Shown here: piece by piece, positions 33,395 through 45,179 of the stretch | Position numbering within the stretch: the first letter of the stretch is position 1 | Layout of the letters: each line of letters starts with the position of its first letter | Assembly: GCA_963932465.1 (NCBI GenBank) | Contig: OZ010788.1 | Coordinates: 668,010,484-668,074,483 of the forward strand | Reading direction: 5' to 3' | Source of the DNA: Maratus speciosus | Lineage: Eukaryota > Arthropoda > Arachnida > Araneae > Salticidae | Length of the DNA: 64,000 nucleotides | Position numbers and translations under genes: made by a program | The notes under the pieces: model-generated | What the model was told of the DNA's origin: nothing | The model's database searches: none | What the model saw: only the letters and a program-made list of their open reading frames with translations

Positions 33395-33740
33395 CATACT
33401 TTACAGTTTTTTACTCAAAATTAACTGATGAATCCAACTAAAATTTAATTTTGTTCTCAATAATTTAAATTTTATTTAAACCCTTTTAGTGAAAAAGTTT
33501 TATTAATGCATCATAAACTGTAATACTGTAAAAAGAATATATTAAAATTGTAAGCAAATACATACTACTTTAAACGTTTTTATTCAAAATTAATTGATGG
33601 ATTCAATTAAAATTTAATTATGTTTTAAATATTTTGAAATTTATTTAAAATCTTCAGATGAAAAAGTTTTACAAATGCATCATAAACTGTAATACTGTAA
33701 AATAAATATAATAAAATTGTAAGCAAATACTACTATATAG
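33395..33740 (+). repeat. Two-unit tandem repeat, 169-bp period
   Basis: ATGCATCATAAACTGTAATA begins at 33506 and 33675; upstream CAAAATTAAYTGATGRATTC is also repeated at the same spacing. The units are diverged, and no coding frame is kept. Confidence 0.8.
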
Positions 33741-34058
33741 ATTTTTATAAAAGGTACTATCCAGAAAATTTATTTTCTAATAGAGCAAAGCCTATTTCTA
33801 ACTGAATTCTGCAATAAACGGGGGAAAAATCCATGGTCCAGCTGATCCCCCCCCTCCCCCCCAAAAATGAATTTATGCCTTCTCAGATGAAAATAACCTG
33901 CATAAAACGGAAGTTTTCACTGGTCGTTTGCTTTTCCCTATAAGAAGGTTTTGTTATCTAAGAAGGATTAGATTATCTTACTTGTGATGCGGCACTCGTA
34001 TTGGAATTATTACCGGGACCCATTGTCTCTTTATGCGGTCGTGTATGTAGAAAGGTGT

Positions 34059-34806
34059 TTTTAAGGGGGTACAGCACCTGAAAACTTTCAAAAAATCATA
34101 TTTTAGATTTTGATTAATTCTTAATTTTTAAAATTTTCTCAACAGTATTCAAAAAACCCCATTCAAATATTTGCATTATTTCTTGAGTTATAATCATTTA
34201 TTCCCGGTGAATACAAATGAAAGACCGTAGATATTGAAACTTTAAAATGCGTTTTCGCAGATTAGTAAATTTAGAGTTTGCGCGCACTGTTACTTACAAA
34301 CTATATAAGCTATCGCTTTAAAAAAACATAACCAAGTAGGCGTTTTTTATCGTCTTTGTGCTAAAACCAAGAAAATTCACGTGTTTTGGTTATTTACTTT
34401 TTTGCACTTGAAAAACTTGAACTTTTTTTTTTTCATATTTTGTTCTAAAATTAAATTTTGAAACAATTTTTTGTATATTTTTGGTTTTAAGTTAGAATTA
34501 GCTGTGTTATAATTCTATTTTGTTCAAAAATTGTCTTCTATATGCATAATTTAGAGTTTAATCAGCGCGCAGTACTTAATGATTATAATTCACGCATTAG
34601 TGAGATGAATCTTTTAATTTAAAATTTAAATATTAATTTTGTATATACAACATTTATTTTTCTGAATAATATATTTAGGGATATATATTTTACGCAGAAA
34701 GCGAAAAAAACTGTCTTCATTGCATATTATTTGTATTTTGATATTCTGAAAAAGGTGATGTTTTTGATCGTTTCGGCAAACTCAAAGGTCCTTTGCCCCC
34801 TTAAAT
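34059..34806. mobile_element. Element with TTTAAGGGGG inverted ends, 748 bp
   Basis: TTTTAAGGGGGTACAGCACC at the left and GGTCCTTTGCCCCCTTAAA at the right form imperfect inverted ends. Similar left ends are at 32275 and 62620. Not assigned to a superfamily; no coding remnant seen. Confidence 0.5.
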
Positions 34807-34845
34807 ATGTATTCAAATTTAATTATTTTTCATCCCCTTTTTTAA

Positions 34846-36060
34846 CTAGTATGTTGTGGCCATCACAAAACTTTCTTCTATAGAAATCACGTGAATTCAA
34901 TCATTTAAATAGTATAAGAAATTACATCAATTTAGCACCAATTCATATCAAAGTGTATCTGAATTTGAAGTTGCATGAAAATTCGTGCATTAATTCTTAA
35001 GATAGAGCTATAGGAGAAATTCTGAAAAATGCAGCACAGCAGCGCCACCTGTTGAGCGATTCACCACAGCACAAACAGCACTAATTCATATCAAGGTATA
35101 CCGGAATCTGAAGTTTGTTGAAAATCCAAGCGTTAGGTCTTGAGATAGAGCTATTGCGGATATCGCAAAAAATGCAGCATAGCAGCGTCACCTGTTGAGT
35201 GATTTACACAAAAAGGTGCAAAACGTCAATTCATGTCAAGGACTAACTGAATATGAAGTTTGATGAAAATCCTTGCATTAGCTCTGGAGATTGAGCTATT
35301 GTGGAAATCGTGAAAAATCCTGCATGGCAGCGCTACCTGTTGAGCGATTTACACCAAAACATAAACAGCACTAATTCATATCCAGGTATACCTGAATCTG
35401 AAGTTTGTTGAAAACCCAAGCATTAGTACTTGAAATAGAGCTATTGCGGATATCACTAAAAATGCAGCATAGCAGCGCCACCTGTTGATCGATTTACACC
35501 AAAAGGTGCAAAACGTCAATCCATGTCAAGGACTAACCAAATCTGAAGTTTGATGAAAATCCGTGCATTATTTCTTGAGATAGAGCTATTACAAAAATCG
35601 TGTAAATGCAGCATAGCAGCGCTATCTGTTAGGCGATTTAAACCAAAACGTTACCAGCAACAATTCATATCAAGGAATAACTGAATCTGAAGTTTGTTGA
35701 AAATCCAAGCATTAGTTCTTGAGATAGAGCTATTGCGAATATCGCAAAAAATGTAGCATAGCCGCGCCACCTGTCGAACGATTTACACCAAAAACTAATC
35801 AGCACCAATTTGTATCATGGACTAACTGAATATATTTTTTTATGAAATTTCGTGCATTAGTTCTTGAGATAGAGCGCCCACAAAATTTGGTTCACAGACA
35901 TCCAGACAGACAGAGTCACAGACTCACAAACAGACATTTTGTAAAAACATGTTTTTCGGATTCTCTGACGCCTAAAACGTGTAAATCCATCGAAAACCGA
36001 AAGTCAAAAATTTTCACGAATCTGATATTTCGTTCTTGTTAAGATAGAAGAAAGTAAAAA
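34846..36060 (-). mobile_element. DINE-1/Helentron-like element B, about seven tandem units
   Basis: It is inverted relative to element A. The 3' terminus (left) reads CTAGTATGTTGTGGCCATCA on the plus strand, holding the TTGTG..CACAA stem-loop; ATAGAAGAAAGT occurs at the 5' end (36044-36055) and ACTTTCTTCTAT near 34871 as subterminal inverted repeats. Units carry CACCTGTTGAGCGATTTAC and ATAGAGCTATTG. Two unit types alternate: CCAAGCATTAG with GGTATACCTGAATC, and CCGTGCATTA with GGACTAACTGAAT. The 66-codon frame at 35842-36042 is repeat sequence. Confidence 0.8.
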
Positions 36061-36834
36061 TGGAAATACGTTGTTATTTTTCAAACTTCTTTAAGTACGA
36101 AACTTGAAATAATTCTACCTAAATCTACAGGGAGTTACAAAAGATTCAATTAGAAATTTATTTTTAAAGATATTATTTGTTACAATTTCGCACACTAAAG
36201 TATAATTTTTTTTTTTAAATTATTAATAAAAAAGTGATGATTGCAAATGAAATATTGAAATCACATAATCCCTTCATTTATAAATACCAAAGTAGATATT
36301 AGTATCCATGTTTTTAAATTTCAACCAGAATAAATCCAACAGTTTGCCTCGCATCGTTTTTTCTTAATATATTATCGTTTTAAAACATTGTTTTCTGTTT
36401 TTCTTTCATTTACTAAATTTCAGCTCAAATTATATGGATTATGAATACTCGTACCTAGCTACTGTATAGAAATACAATTACGAGATAAAAAGAAAAAGGT
36501 TGGAAAAATTAACTTCTAACATAGGTTTTTAAATTTATTTTTAAGAGTTAGATTATAGTTAATTTTGATTAAATAAGAATGTATAAAAAATTAAATAATT
36601 AAAGTAAATTATAATATCTACCTTTCTACAGCTAATTATTATTTCATTGTTTTAATTAATGCACTTTTACTAGTTTTAATATTCTGTTATTGATTCAAAT
36701 TCATTTTTCAATTTCAAAGTTCCTTTACTCTAATTCATAATAGAAAAGCCCTACAGAAATTGCTGACATAATGTTTAGACGTTTAAAGTATTTTAATTAC
36801 ATCTAAATTTTGTTTTGTGTTGAATTTTTTTCAT
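36061..36834. other. Unassigned AT-rich stretch
   Basis: No repeat end, open frame or RNA gene that I can support in about 770 bp. Confidence 0.45.
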
Positions 36835-37463
36835 TACAGTAGAACGTCAATTATCCGAAGTAATTGGGACCGACCCTCTTTCGGAAAATCGAGAATGCTT
36901 CAGTTTTCAGATTAAGGAGAAACATATGCAATATTTCGTATTATGGTAACAGGTGCTTCATAAAAATAACGCAATAGCAAAATAGAAACAAAAATAAATT
37001 AACTGAATTTTAATTTTGAAATTAAGTACCTTTTACATATATCATAAGGGTCAGGAAAAAAGTTTTGTTTGTCGCCGTTTCTATTGCCTTTGCTTTGAAG
37101 CTCTATCACGGAGCTTTTAAATATTATGAGTCCATTAGTATCACAGTCTTTTTGCTGCTCCAGCCATGCCAAACCTTTTGCAAAACATTCAGTTTCAGAC
37201 AGCTTCAGAATTGCTAATTTGTTCGTTTTCTTCGTTCTACTCCGCAGCTTACGGGAGCTCAAGTTAAATTCTAGTTAAACTCGTAGTTCGGAAAGGATCG
37301 TTTGCACACAAGGAATATGATAGTTTAAAAAAAGAAAAAAAAATTAAAATGGTTTTTGCACACAAGGAATGGGATAGTAAAAAAATAAAAAGCTTTAAAA
37401 ATGGATTTCGGTTAATCGAGAGCTTCGGTTAAAAGAGTTTCGAATAAAAGAGGTTCTACTGTA
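36835..37463 (-). mobile_element. pogo/Tigger-type element, 629 bp
   Basis: TACAGTAGAACGTCAATTAT and the inverted AAAAGAGGTTCTACTGTA bound it, with TA at each side. CAGTAGAACCTC..ATTATCCG is the classic Tigger/pogo terminus. A transposase C-terminal fragment remains on the minus strand, so this is an internally deleted copy. Confidence 0.85.
36999..37262 (-). pseudogene. pogo/Tigger transposase C-terminal fragment
   Basis: This 87-codon frame includes CFAKGLAWLEQQKDCDTNGL followed by IIFKSSVIELQSKGNR. Tigger-type transposases commonly carry a C-terminal helix of the form ALxWLExQxxCDxxxLxxLKxIRDxAAxKR after the DDE domain, and the spacing here agrees. The N-terminal CENP-B-like DNA-binding domain and the catalytic DDE core are not present. 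The Met start is probably not original. The pogo-type ends around it are independent support. Confidence 0.6.
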
Positions 37464-37575
37464 CTTTATTTTATTTTTATTCTTAATTTTAAATAATTGC
37501 ATTTTAAGTTTTTTTTTTATATATATTTTAGTATATTACTTGCACCTTATTATTTCTTAAATATAATGTGTAACA

Positions 37576-38841
37576 TACAGAGTGTCTATAAATAAACGAC
37601 CCTATTTTAAAGTTTGCACACAGACGAAACTAGTGTTCAGAATGTTGTGAAATTTTGTGGAGGAAGGTATGGGAATTTGATCGAGCGAAAAAAAAATTGT
37701 TCAAAATTTCGAAGTCAGATGGCGTTTTTTAACGAATTGCTCATTTAGATATTTACAATACTTGAAAAATTTGATGACTACCCCATTTCCACGTGACGGT
37801 TATCATCTTCAGATAGCATCTGGAATAGTAAGATAACATGTTCCACAGTGGGCCGCAGTGTGTTCTGGGAAATTCTAAGAACATGTTTTTAAGATGAGGT
37901 AACATTAATAAATCAAATTTCTAAACTATCGTAAAGGTATGCTAAGTGTGTAATGTTGACAGATATATTGTGAAATATAATCTCCGAACAAGGACATTAA
38001 AATAATCAAGCGAAGTAAATTGTTTTTTCATGTGTCAAATGTGATTTACAAAAGTAATTATTGAAAGTGTTTATGATCTAAAAGAAGGAAGTGAAATTGA
38101 AAAGTGATTGCACAGTCATAAACAGATACTTTATTATAAACATTTTCGCAATACTTATGAACTATAAGACATTTATATACTTTCACTTTAAATTATCGTA
38201 AATATAAATATTGATACAAATTATTTGTTATGCTGATTTATGGGATTCATTTCCTGTTCTTTATTGCTAATGATATTTTATTCATGTATTTTTTCTCTAC
38301 TCTTACTTGTAACTCAAACTCTCAAGCTGTGAGATGTGTATGTTAAAGCTCTTATTAAATTTAATTTTACTTTTCTATTTATAAGTTTCGGCACAAATTT
38401 AACTTCACAAGTCACTCAAAATATGCGTCTTTTTAAACAACATGAGGTTCAGACCATCAGTCACATATACGGATAAATAAGAAATACAGGAAGAAGATAT
38501 AGATTCATTTACCCTTTCCGGAGGAAAAATACCAGATGTCAAACGGATATACATAAATATAAGGTAAGCCCAATTTATCTTACCTATGCTTTTTATATTG
38601 AGAAATAGATAATTAATTTTTGAGGATAAAAAACGAATATCACGCAAATTTTATGATAGCAAAGATTAAATATTGCTAACATGTAATACATTACAAAATC
38701 CCTCTAGTGGCGAAATTGTGAACTTTTTTTTCGTTTAATTTTTTTTCGAATCCCTTTATTATGTCTTTCGCAATTTTATGAACAATAATTTCGTCTGTTG
38801 ACAACTTTAAAGCAGGGTTGTTTACTTACGAATACCCTGTA
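37576..38841. mobile_element. Mariner-type element with long inverted ends, 1266 bp
   Basis: TACAGAGTGTCTATAAATAA on the left and the inverted GAATACCCTGTA end on the right pair over about 150 bp (ACTTTAAAG, ACAGACGAAA, GATTTTGAACA-type motifs). A second copy is 51625-53033. Shared internal sequence includes AACTATCGTAAAGGTATGCT. No transposase frame remains; the 80-codon minus frame at 38405-38647 has no recognisable domain. Confidence 0.75.
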
Positions 38842-38971
38842 TATTCGAAATATCTTACACATTAATTCCTAATATATATCAGAAACATTTGATTATCTAT
38901 ATATTAAAAAGTACATGTACATATATAGGTATACGAGCCTATTTTCATAAACACATGAAAGGGCGCACGTG

Positions 38972-40047
38972 TACAGTCGTGGAAAAAAAAAAAGTAAACA
39001 CCCCCTACTAACTCCTCAACAAATTATCGTAGAAGAAAGGGACTGGTACCGGACGATTGGAAATAAAGTCTACTTTTAATGATGTATATAAAATTTGCTT
39101 AGGGGGCTATCTACATATTAAAACGAATCCAAACTTCATTTTTTTCAATGGCAATACCCAAATTTAACGACAAATTTCAAATCTTCGGTTCAAACTATGC
39201 CTAGAAACGAAATTTCAAGGCATTTGAATGGTAAGTTTTTGAATTATAGACATTCAAAATTGAGTGCTTCTAATGTTAAATTACATTTTCATATTTTTAT
39301 TTATATCTCCTGAAATTATGCTCCGAATGTGTTAATTTTTTGTGTAGCAATAATACTAATATACCCAAACATAAACACGTTGAATTTGCAATTTTTATAA
39401 TTTTATGATATGATTTATGAATTCTGAAATTAATATTCGAAAAAATTATGAATTGCAACCTACAATTTTTTTGATGGATTTAGATTTATTAAGTCCTGCT
39501 TTATGGAAATCCGAAGTTTCACATTTTTCTTCCAAGTAGTTTTCAAATGATGCTTAAAAAACAGCAAAAGGATGGTTTAAGGGGCCGTCTATGATGGAAG
39601 TGAGTAGACATTTTGAAATTTATTCTGATGTACTGCAATCTAACAGGCTTCATTGAATCCTTGAGTGGCGCTTAAGGTGCCTTGATCAAGAAGGGGGCTC
39701 TCTTGGTTAACAATCGAGTACCGAACTTCAATTTGGATACCCTTAAAATACGCTCGTTTTAAAATAATTAATTTCTCGGAAACTTATCGTACGAATTGCA
39801 TAACAATTTGTTTTAGGCTAATTGGAGGGTGTAGAGTTCATTTATGCTGTCAGAATTGTGTACTACTATTGAAAAAGAAACAAAGTTATGGTTCGTTTTA
39901 ATATGTAGATGCCCCCCTAAGCAAATATTATATGCATCATTTAAAAATAGACTTTATTTCCAATCGTTCGGTACCAGTAACTTTCTTCTACGATAATTTG
40001 TTGAGGAGTTAGTAGGGGGTGCTTACTTTTTTTTTTCCACGACTGTA
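38972..40047. mobile_element. Tc1-type element with about 160-bp inverted ends, 1076 bp
   Basis: TACAGTCGTGGAAAAAAAAA at the left is inverted at the right (TTTCCACGACTGTA), with TA at both sides. The arms share CTCCTCAACAAATTATCGTA and TTGCTTAGGGGGC. An ATG at 39197 starts MPRNEISRHLN, resembling the first residues of some Tc1 transposases, and the frame then fails. It is a deletion derivative. Confidence 0.85.
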
Positions 40048-40109
40048 CATATATACGTACACGAACTAGGCTCGTTAAAGAACGAATTTCCTTTTAAAAT
40101 ATCAATTTT

Positions 40110-40625
40110 AATAGTCTAAATGAATTGCTTTTAAATTAATTTGATTTCAAATGTATATTACGTAAGCTAATTTCTTCAGACGCGTATGTATCTACTGTAT
40201 GTATATCGATGATAAATAAATTCTTTCTGTGATGTGCATTTAAGTATTTGGTACTCTAGAACTTATTATCGAAGATAAGTATTTTATTTTATGCTTTTAA
40301 ATTAATTTGATTTTAATCGTATATTACGTAAGCTTATTTGTTCAGGAGTGTATGTATCTACCATATGTATATCGAGGATAAATAAATTCATTCTGTAATA
40401 TGAATTTAAGATTTTACACTCTAGAACTTATTATTAAAGATAAGAAATTCATTTTATGCTTTTAAATTAATTTGATTTTAGTTGTATATTACATAAGCTT
40501 ACTTGTTCAGACGCGTGTGTGTCTACTGTTTCTATATCGATGGTAAATAAATTCATTCTGTAATATACATTTAAGTAGTTTATACTCTAAAACTTATCGA
40601 AGATAAGTAGTTTATTTTTAATTTA
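40110..40625 (+). repeat. Tandem repeat, 165-166 bp period, three units
   Basis: The motif GTATATTACGTAAGC begins at about 40153, 40319 and 40484. Each unit has ATATCGATGATAAATAAATT, CATTTAAG and TCTAGAACTTATTAT. The units are about 85 percent alike by eye and not related in sequence to the 5723 monomer despite the same period. Confidence 0.85.
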
Positions 40626-40659
40626 ATTACGCTGATATTTTAGTAAAGTTCTTCTTTCA

Positions 40660-41095
40660 AGGCAAAGCCTTCCCCGTAAATCTCTATGCAACTAACAGTA
40701 ATCAATGCGAAAGATTCAGCTATTAGGGAAGATTAAATCAGACGGATTATTTACTTCACTGCTACATTCGCAAAGAAAAAAAAAATGTTCTCCGAAAATT
40801 GTAAGAGTCACAGTCACTTGCGATTTACAAAGCCTATTTATTTCATTGATAACGAAAATAAAATGCAATTTCAGATATTGCCGATAAAAATTATAATCCG
40901 TATTTTTAAATTACTGTTGATGATGATTCTGCCTTTTTAACCCCGGGAGATATAATTAATTTCACACTTGTCACTCTCACTTCTTTTGTTTCTTATTTTT
41001 TGTAACTTTGTTTCTTTTTTTTTTTCCTCAAATTTATTTGTTATTGTTAAAATGGTAATAATCATCGTTTGTTTTTAGTTGTGAACAAATTGGTA
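40660..41095 (+). repeat. Dispersed copy of the second old repeat
   Basis: It holds CCCGTAAATCTCTATGCAAC, GAAAGATTCAGCTATTAGGG and the core CCCCGGGAGATATAATTAAT (about 40941). It aligns with 46464-46790, 47128-47455 and 49250-49560. The 60-codon frame at 40705-40887 appears with stops in the other copies, so it is not a conserved protein. Confidence 0.75.
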
Positions 41096-41338
41096 TTTTC
41101 TGTCGATGTCATGTATGTTAAGTTTAAAATGAAATTTTTAGAGATTTTTTTTTTCAGTCTTACTGCTGCGATTACGGTTTCGTTTGATTTTTAATTTGGA
41201 AATACTAAATTAATTAAATAATTAAAATGGGTAAACATGTTATTTAAAAATTGAAAATGTCTTATGTTAACTTTCCATGAATTAAAATTGAAGTTAGGCT
41301 CCAATTTTATGCGTAAAAAATATTTTAGTTATTTAAAT

Positions 41339-41362
41339 GTATATATATATATATATATATAT
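41339..41362. repeat. TA microsatellite at a Helitron end
   Basis: About 12 TA units abut the Helitron 3' CTAG at 41363-41366 and form its target. Confidence 0.85.
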
Positions 41363-42625
41363 ACTAGCAGGAATGACCGAGCTAAACTCGGTCAAAATTA
41401 GCTTTGTGTTTATCTCGATATATTATTCCCACTAAATCATTCTTGCTGTTTTAGATACAATTAGCTTGACCCTCAGACATAGTGACCCAAAATGACGCAC
41501 TAATCGATTTTTTTCGAACATGCGACTAATACAATGCTCTTCTCGAGCCTGAAAACGATGGAATACAAAATTTAGTGAAAATCGTTAGTCATATTCTAGA
41601 TAAAATAAGCTTGACCCACGTTGATTCAAAAAAACGCTAACCGAAATTTATCGATCGTGTGAGCTATTTCAATGGTCTTTTTGTTCTGTGAAACGGTATA
41701 ACAAAAAAAAAAAATTGTCAAAATTGTTTGAACATTTTTGAGATGGATGCCGTTAGCTTGACCCCGACCCATTATCACCAAAATGACCCACTAATAGAAT
41801 TTTCTTGAGCATGCGACCCAGTCCACTGGATTTGTATTGTCCAGAAACGGTGTAGTACAAAGTTTTGTCAAAATCTTTTGAGCCGTTTTTTAGATAAAGT
41901 TAGCTTGATCCTGATCCATTAAGACCCAAAATGACTCATTGATTGAATTTTCTTGAACATGAGACCCTGCCCAATGGTCTTATCATGCTCGGAAACGGTA
42001 TTATACAAAATGTTTTCAAAATGTCTTGAAGCGCTTTTTAAATACAATTAGCTTGACCCTGACCCATTGTGAGCCAAAATGACCCACTAATCGAATTTTC
42101 TTGAACACGTTACCCATCCCAATGGTCTTTTCGTGCCCGAAAATTGTTAGATACAAAATTTAGTCAAAATCGATTGAGCCGTTCTCTAGATATAATTAGC
42201 TCGACCCTGACCCATTATGACCCAAAATGACCCACTAATCTAATTTTCTCGAACACGAGACCCATCCCAATGGTCTTTTCGTGCCCGAAAACAGTAGGGT
42301 GCAAAATGTCGTCAAAATCGTTAGAGCCGTTATCTAGATAACTTAGATTGACCCACGGTGACCCAAAAATGACCCACTAATTGGATTTTCTCGAACACGT
42401 GACTTAGCCCAATGGCCTTCTCGTAATCCAAAACTGTAGAATATAGAGTTTAGTGAAAATAGTTAGAGCCGTTTTTTAGATAAAAATAATTGACCCACAG
42501 TGACCCAAAAATGACCCACTAATCGAATTTTCTCGAACACGTGACCCATCCCAATGGCCTTTGCGTGCCCGAAAATGGTTAGATACAAAATTTAATCAAA
42601 ATCGTTAGAGCCGTTCTCAAGATAA

Positions 42626-42663
<38 letters not shown>

Positions 42664-42688
42664 TTTTGCTCGCTTTATAGTATAAGAT
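41363..42688 (-). mobile_element. Non-autonomous Helitron with about eight 142-148 bp units
   Basis: On the minus strand it starts TCTTATACTATAAAGCGAGC (42688) after an A. It ends in a 7-pair hairpin GACCGAG-TTTAG-CTCGGTC, seven bases, then CTAG (41363) followed by T. These are the canonical Helitron ends and A|T target. The interior repeats GACCCACTAAT at 41785, 41933 (changed), 42081, 42229, 42371 and 42513, with CCCAATGGTCTTTTCGTGCC and ATCGTTAGAGCCGTT in each unit. A CA microsatellite (about 42630-42660) lies near its 5' end. No Rep/helicase remains. A diverged single unit is at 59085-59260. Confidence 0.85.
42630..42661. repeat. CA microsatellite
   Basis: About 16 CA units just inside the Helitron 5' end. 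Confidence 0.9.
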
Positions 42689-42691
42689 ATG

Positions 42692-45179
42692 CAGGATGAT
42701 TCATAAATATCGAAACAATAGGCTATCTCCTTAAATATTGCCCCTAGGCACATACTTCCAATTGTACAGTTTCATAAAAAAAGGTGCAAAATTTGATGAG
42801 ATAAGTTTCAACTCCATGGGGGGGGGGGGGGGTCTATATGAGAAAATACAAAAATTAAATTTTTATACGGCCCCCGTAGAGTAAAATTCCCAATTAGGAA
42901 AATTTTCCTTATCCATTCCAGAATTAAATACAAAAAAGAGTCATCTCAATATCTTCAAAATTCGAAGAGATATCAAAATCCAAAATTAGTCACTTACACC
43001 ATTTATGCCTTACACCATATCGCCTCTGAGCGACGAGTTTTTGACTCAATCTGAATGCAAGATAGGGATCATCCACAAATCGTACATTATTAAAAGTCGA
43101 TATAAGACAGTGCCTCTCCTTTGGACATAAAATAGGCAGCGTATAGATTTAACGTTAAACCTGTTTTCAAAGTATGCTGGTGGTCTGCACGGGTCGAAAT
43201 ATCTAGGTTAGGTCCCAAACCGACCCATAGGAAAAAAAGTTCGGCTCTGCTTGGAAAAAAACTCAAATCGTAGCCTGGCCCGGCCTGACTCAATTTGTAC
43301 ATAGTTTTTTTACATCGATATGGTTAAAAGTTGTTTCGTATGGAGGAGTTCTGACCAAAAATACTTATTATATTTTTTTCTTTTTTCATGTTTATAATTA
43401 TTATTTTTAAAGAAGCGCCAAAAGCTGTGATTATTTGTTTTATTAAGGAATCTCTGTTTATATGTAAATGATTCACTTCTCCTTTAATATTGTTAATCTA
43501 TATTCCATGTGTTGGAGACAATGAAAAATGCTTTAAAGTAAAATCTTTTAAAATGGAATCACATAGGAAATTAAAAAAAATAAATAAATAAATAAATAAA
43601 ATAAAGCGTTATAGACAAGTTCCCTTCTTAGGAGTTGTAAATGTAGTCTATTTTTTCTTAGGTATTATTATGTTCATTTTCCATGGATCAACAGATTTTT
43701 CCATTTGATTCCGTCATAGGCACATTTTTTTCACTAGTTTTAAGTGTATTTTAATTTTTTTTTGCCCTAAAATCTACTATCTTTTGAAAATATGAATTTT
43801 AAAGTTTTATTGTAAAATAATGGCCATTTAAAAATATATGCATTTGTTGTAAAAGTTTTTGGGCTGAGCCAAATTTTAGTTATTTTTGCACGGATTAGGT
43901 CAGTCAGAGATAATGATTTTAATACAGGTTGTCTCGAGAACGGGACTGAAAATTTCGCACAGGGGAGACCTAGGAATAAGGAAGCCAGTCTCGGCTCGGT
44001 ATAACCAGTGGCCGAGAGGTTCTGCTCTCAAAGCTGGTAGACGGGAGGTGCTAGGTTCGAACCCAATCGCGCCCTTCGGCCCTATCGTTCGGAGTTTTCA
44101 ATGGTTTTCTTCGAACCTTGGATATCCTTGCGTAAATACGGATTAGGTTTCCTTAGAAAGACCTCCACGGAAGGCACTCCCCTCCCCTTCGGGTCCATAT
44201 CCCTCGTGTAGATAATTGGCCGTCATAAATCACACCAACACCCGGTTCGGTATGAAAAAATACAAACCCGGCCTGGCCGAGTCTTCAGAAAAAAGTCGCC
44301 AATCCCGGGCATGATGTTTTTTTTTTCTTTTCTTTTTTTTTTCTTTTTACCATTTCTCGTCTTTAAATTAATATAAATCAAGAATCATAAATAAAAAAGG
44401 TGCATACTTGGAACATGTCTTTTTTTATTATTTTACATTAATTTTGTTTCGGCAAATTTGAAAAAAAAATTATTTTTGAAAATATGATTTTTTCTTAAAT
44501 AAATTACATAATTTTTTAAATAAATATTTTTAATAATTTTTAAATTAATATTTTAAAAAGTCCTGAAACAAAACTAAAATTTTTGTTTCCTTTTTAATTA
44601 AATGAAAAAAATTTGAAATCCGATTAATAATGTTTCGAGTTATAAAAATTTTAATTTTAATCTGCTTAAAAATATACTAATCATCTAAATTTTTTTAAAA
44701 AGTTTATGAGAAATATTAGGATGTGATTTTGTTTGCAAATTATATGGTTAACCATCACAAAAAAAAAAAGAAAAAAAAATCAAAATTCTAACTCAACAAA
44801 TATTTTTTTTACATGTTTCCTAGAACTCTTAAAGTAACACTGTTTCTTGGATTGCACGCATTTCAATTTGTGTCTAATCCCTTAAAACCTAATGAATTAT
44901 TTAAACGGCCATAACTCTGCGAGTTTTTCAGATATGAAGATGCAATCTTTTGTGTTTAATTCAGGAATGGATAAGGAAAGTTTTCCTGATTGGAATTTTT
45001 ACACTACGGGGGCCGTATAAAAATTTAATTTTCGTATTTTTCAAATAGAGTCACTGGAGTTCAAACTTATGTCATTAAATTTTGCCCCTTTTTTAAAGAA
45101 ACTTTGCAATTGGAAGTATGGGTCTAGGGGCAATATTTCAGGAAATAGCCTATTGTTTCGATATTTATGAATCACCCTG
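42692..45179. mobile_element. Mariner-type element with about 270-bp inverted ends, 2.5 kb
   Basis: CAGGATGATTCATAAATATC at the left is inverted at the right (ATTTATGAATCACCCTG). The arms pair through TTGCCCCTAGRCMCATACTT, TACGGCCCCCGTAGAG and TTTCCTTATCCATTCC. TA follows the right end and TG replaces it at the left. It sits one base from the Helitron 5' flank and holds a SINE. A G run (about 12) lies at 42820-42832. No transposase was found; the 70-codon minus frame at 43090-43302 has no domain. Confidence 0.8.
43992..44256 (+). mobile_element. tRNA-derived SINE, plus strand
   Basis: The SINE (about 44005-44242) begins CCAGTGGCCGAGAGGTTCTG, contains B box GGTTCGAACCC, and ends in the same tail as 21001-21230 (GGGTCCATATCCCTCGTGT, GGCCGTCATAAA). 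Imperfect target duplication CGGCTCGGTATAA / CGGTTCGGTATGAA. The 86-codon frame at 43886-44146 runs across it and is not a gene. Confidence 0.9.

Noticed and set aside
43886..44146. 86-codon plus-strand frame with non-random-looking residues.
   Set aside because: It reads through the tRNA-derived SINE; the composition comes from the SINE head.
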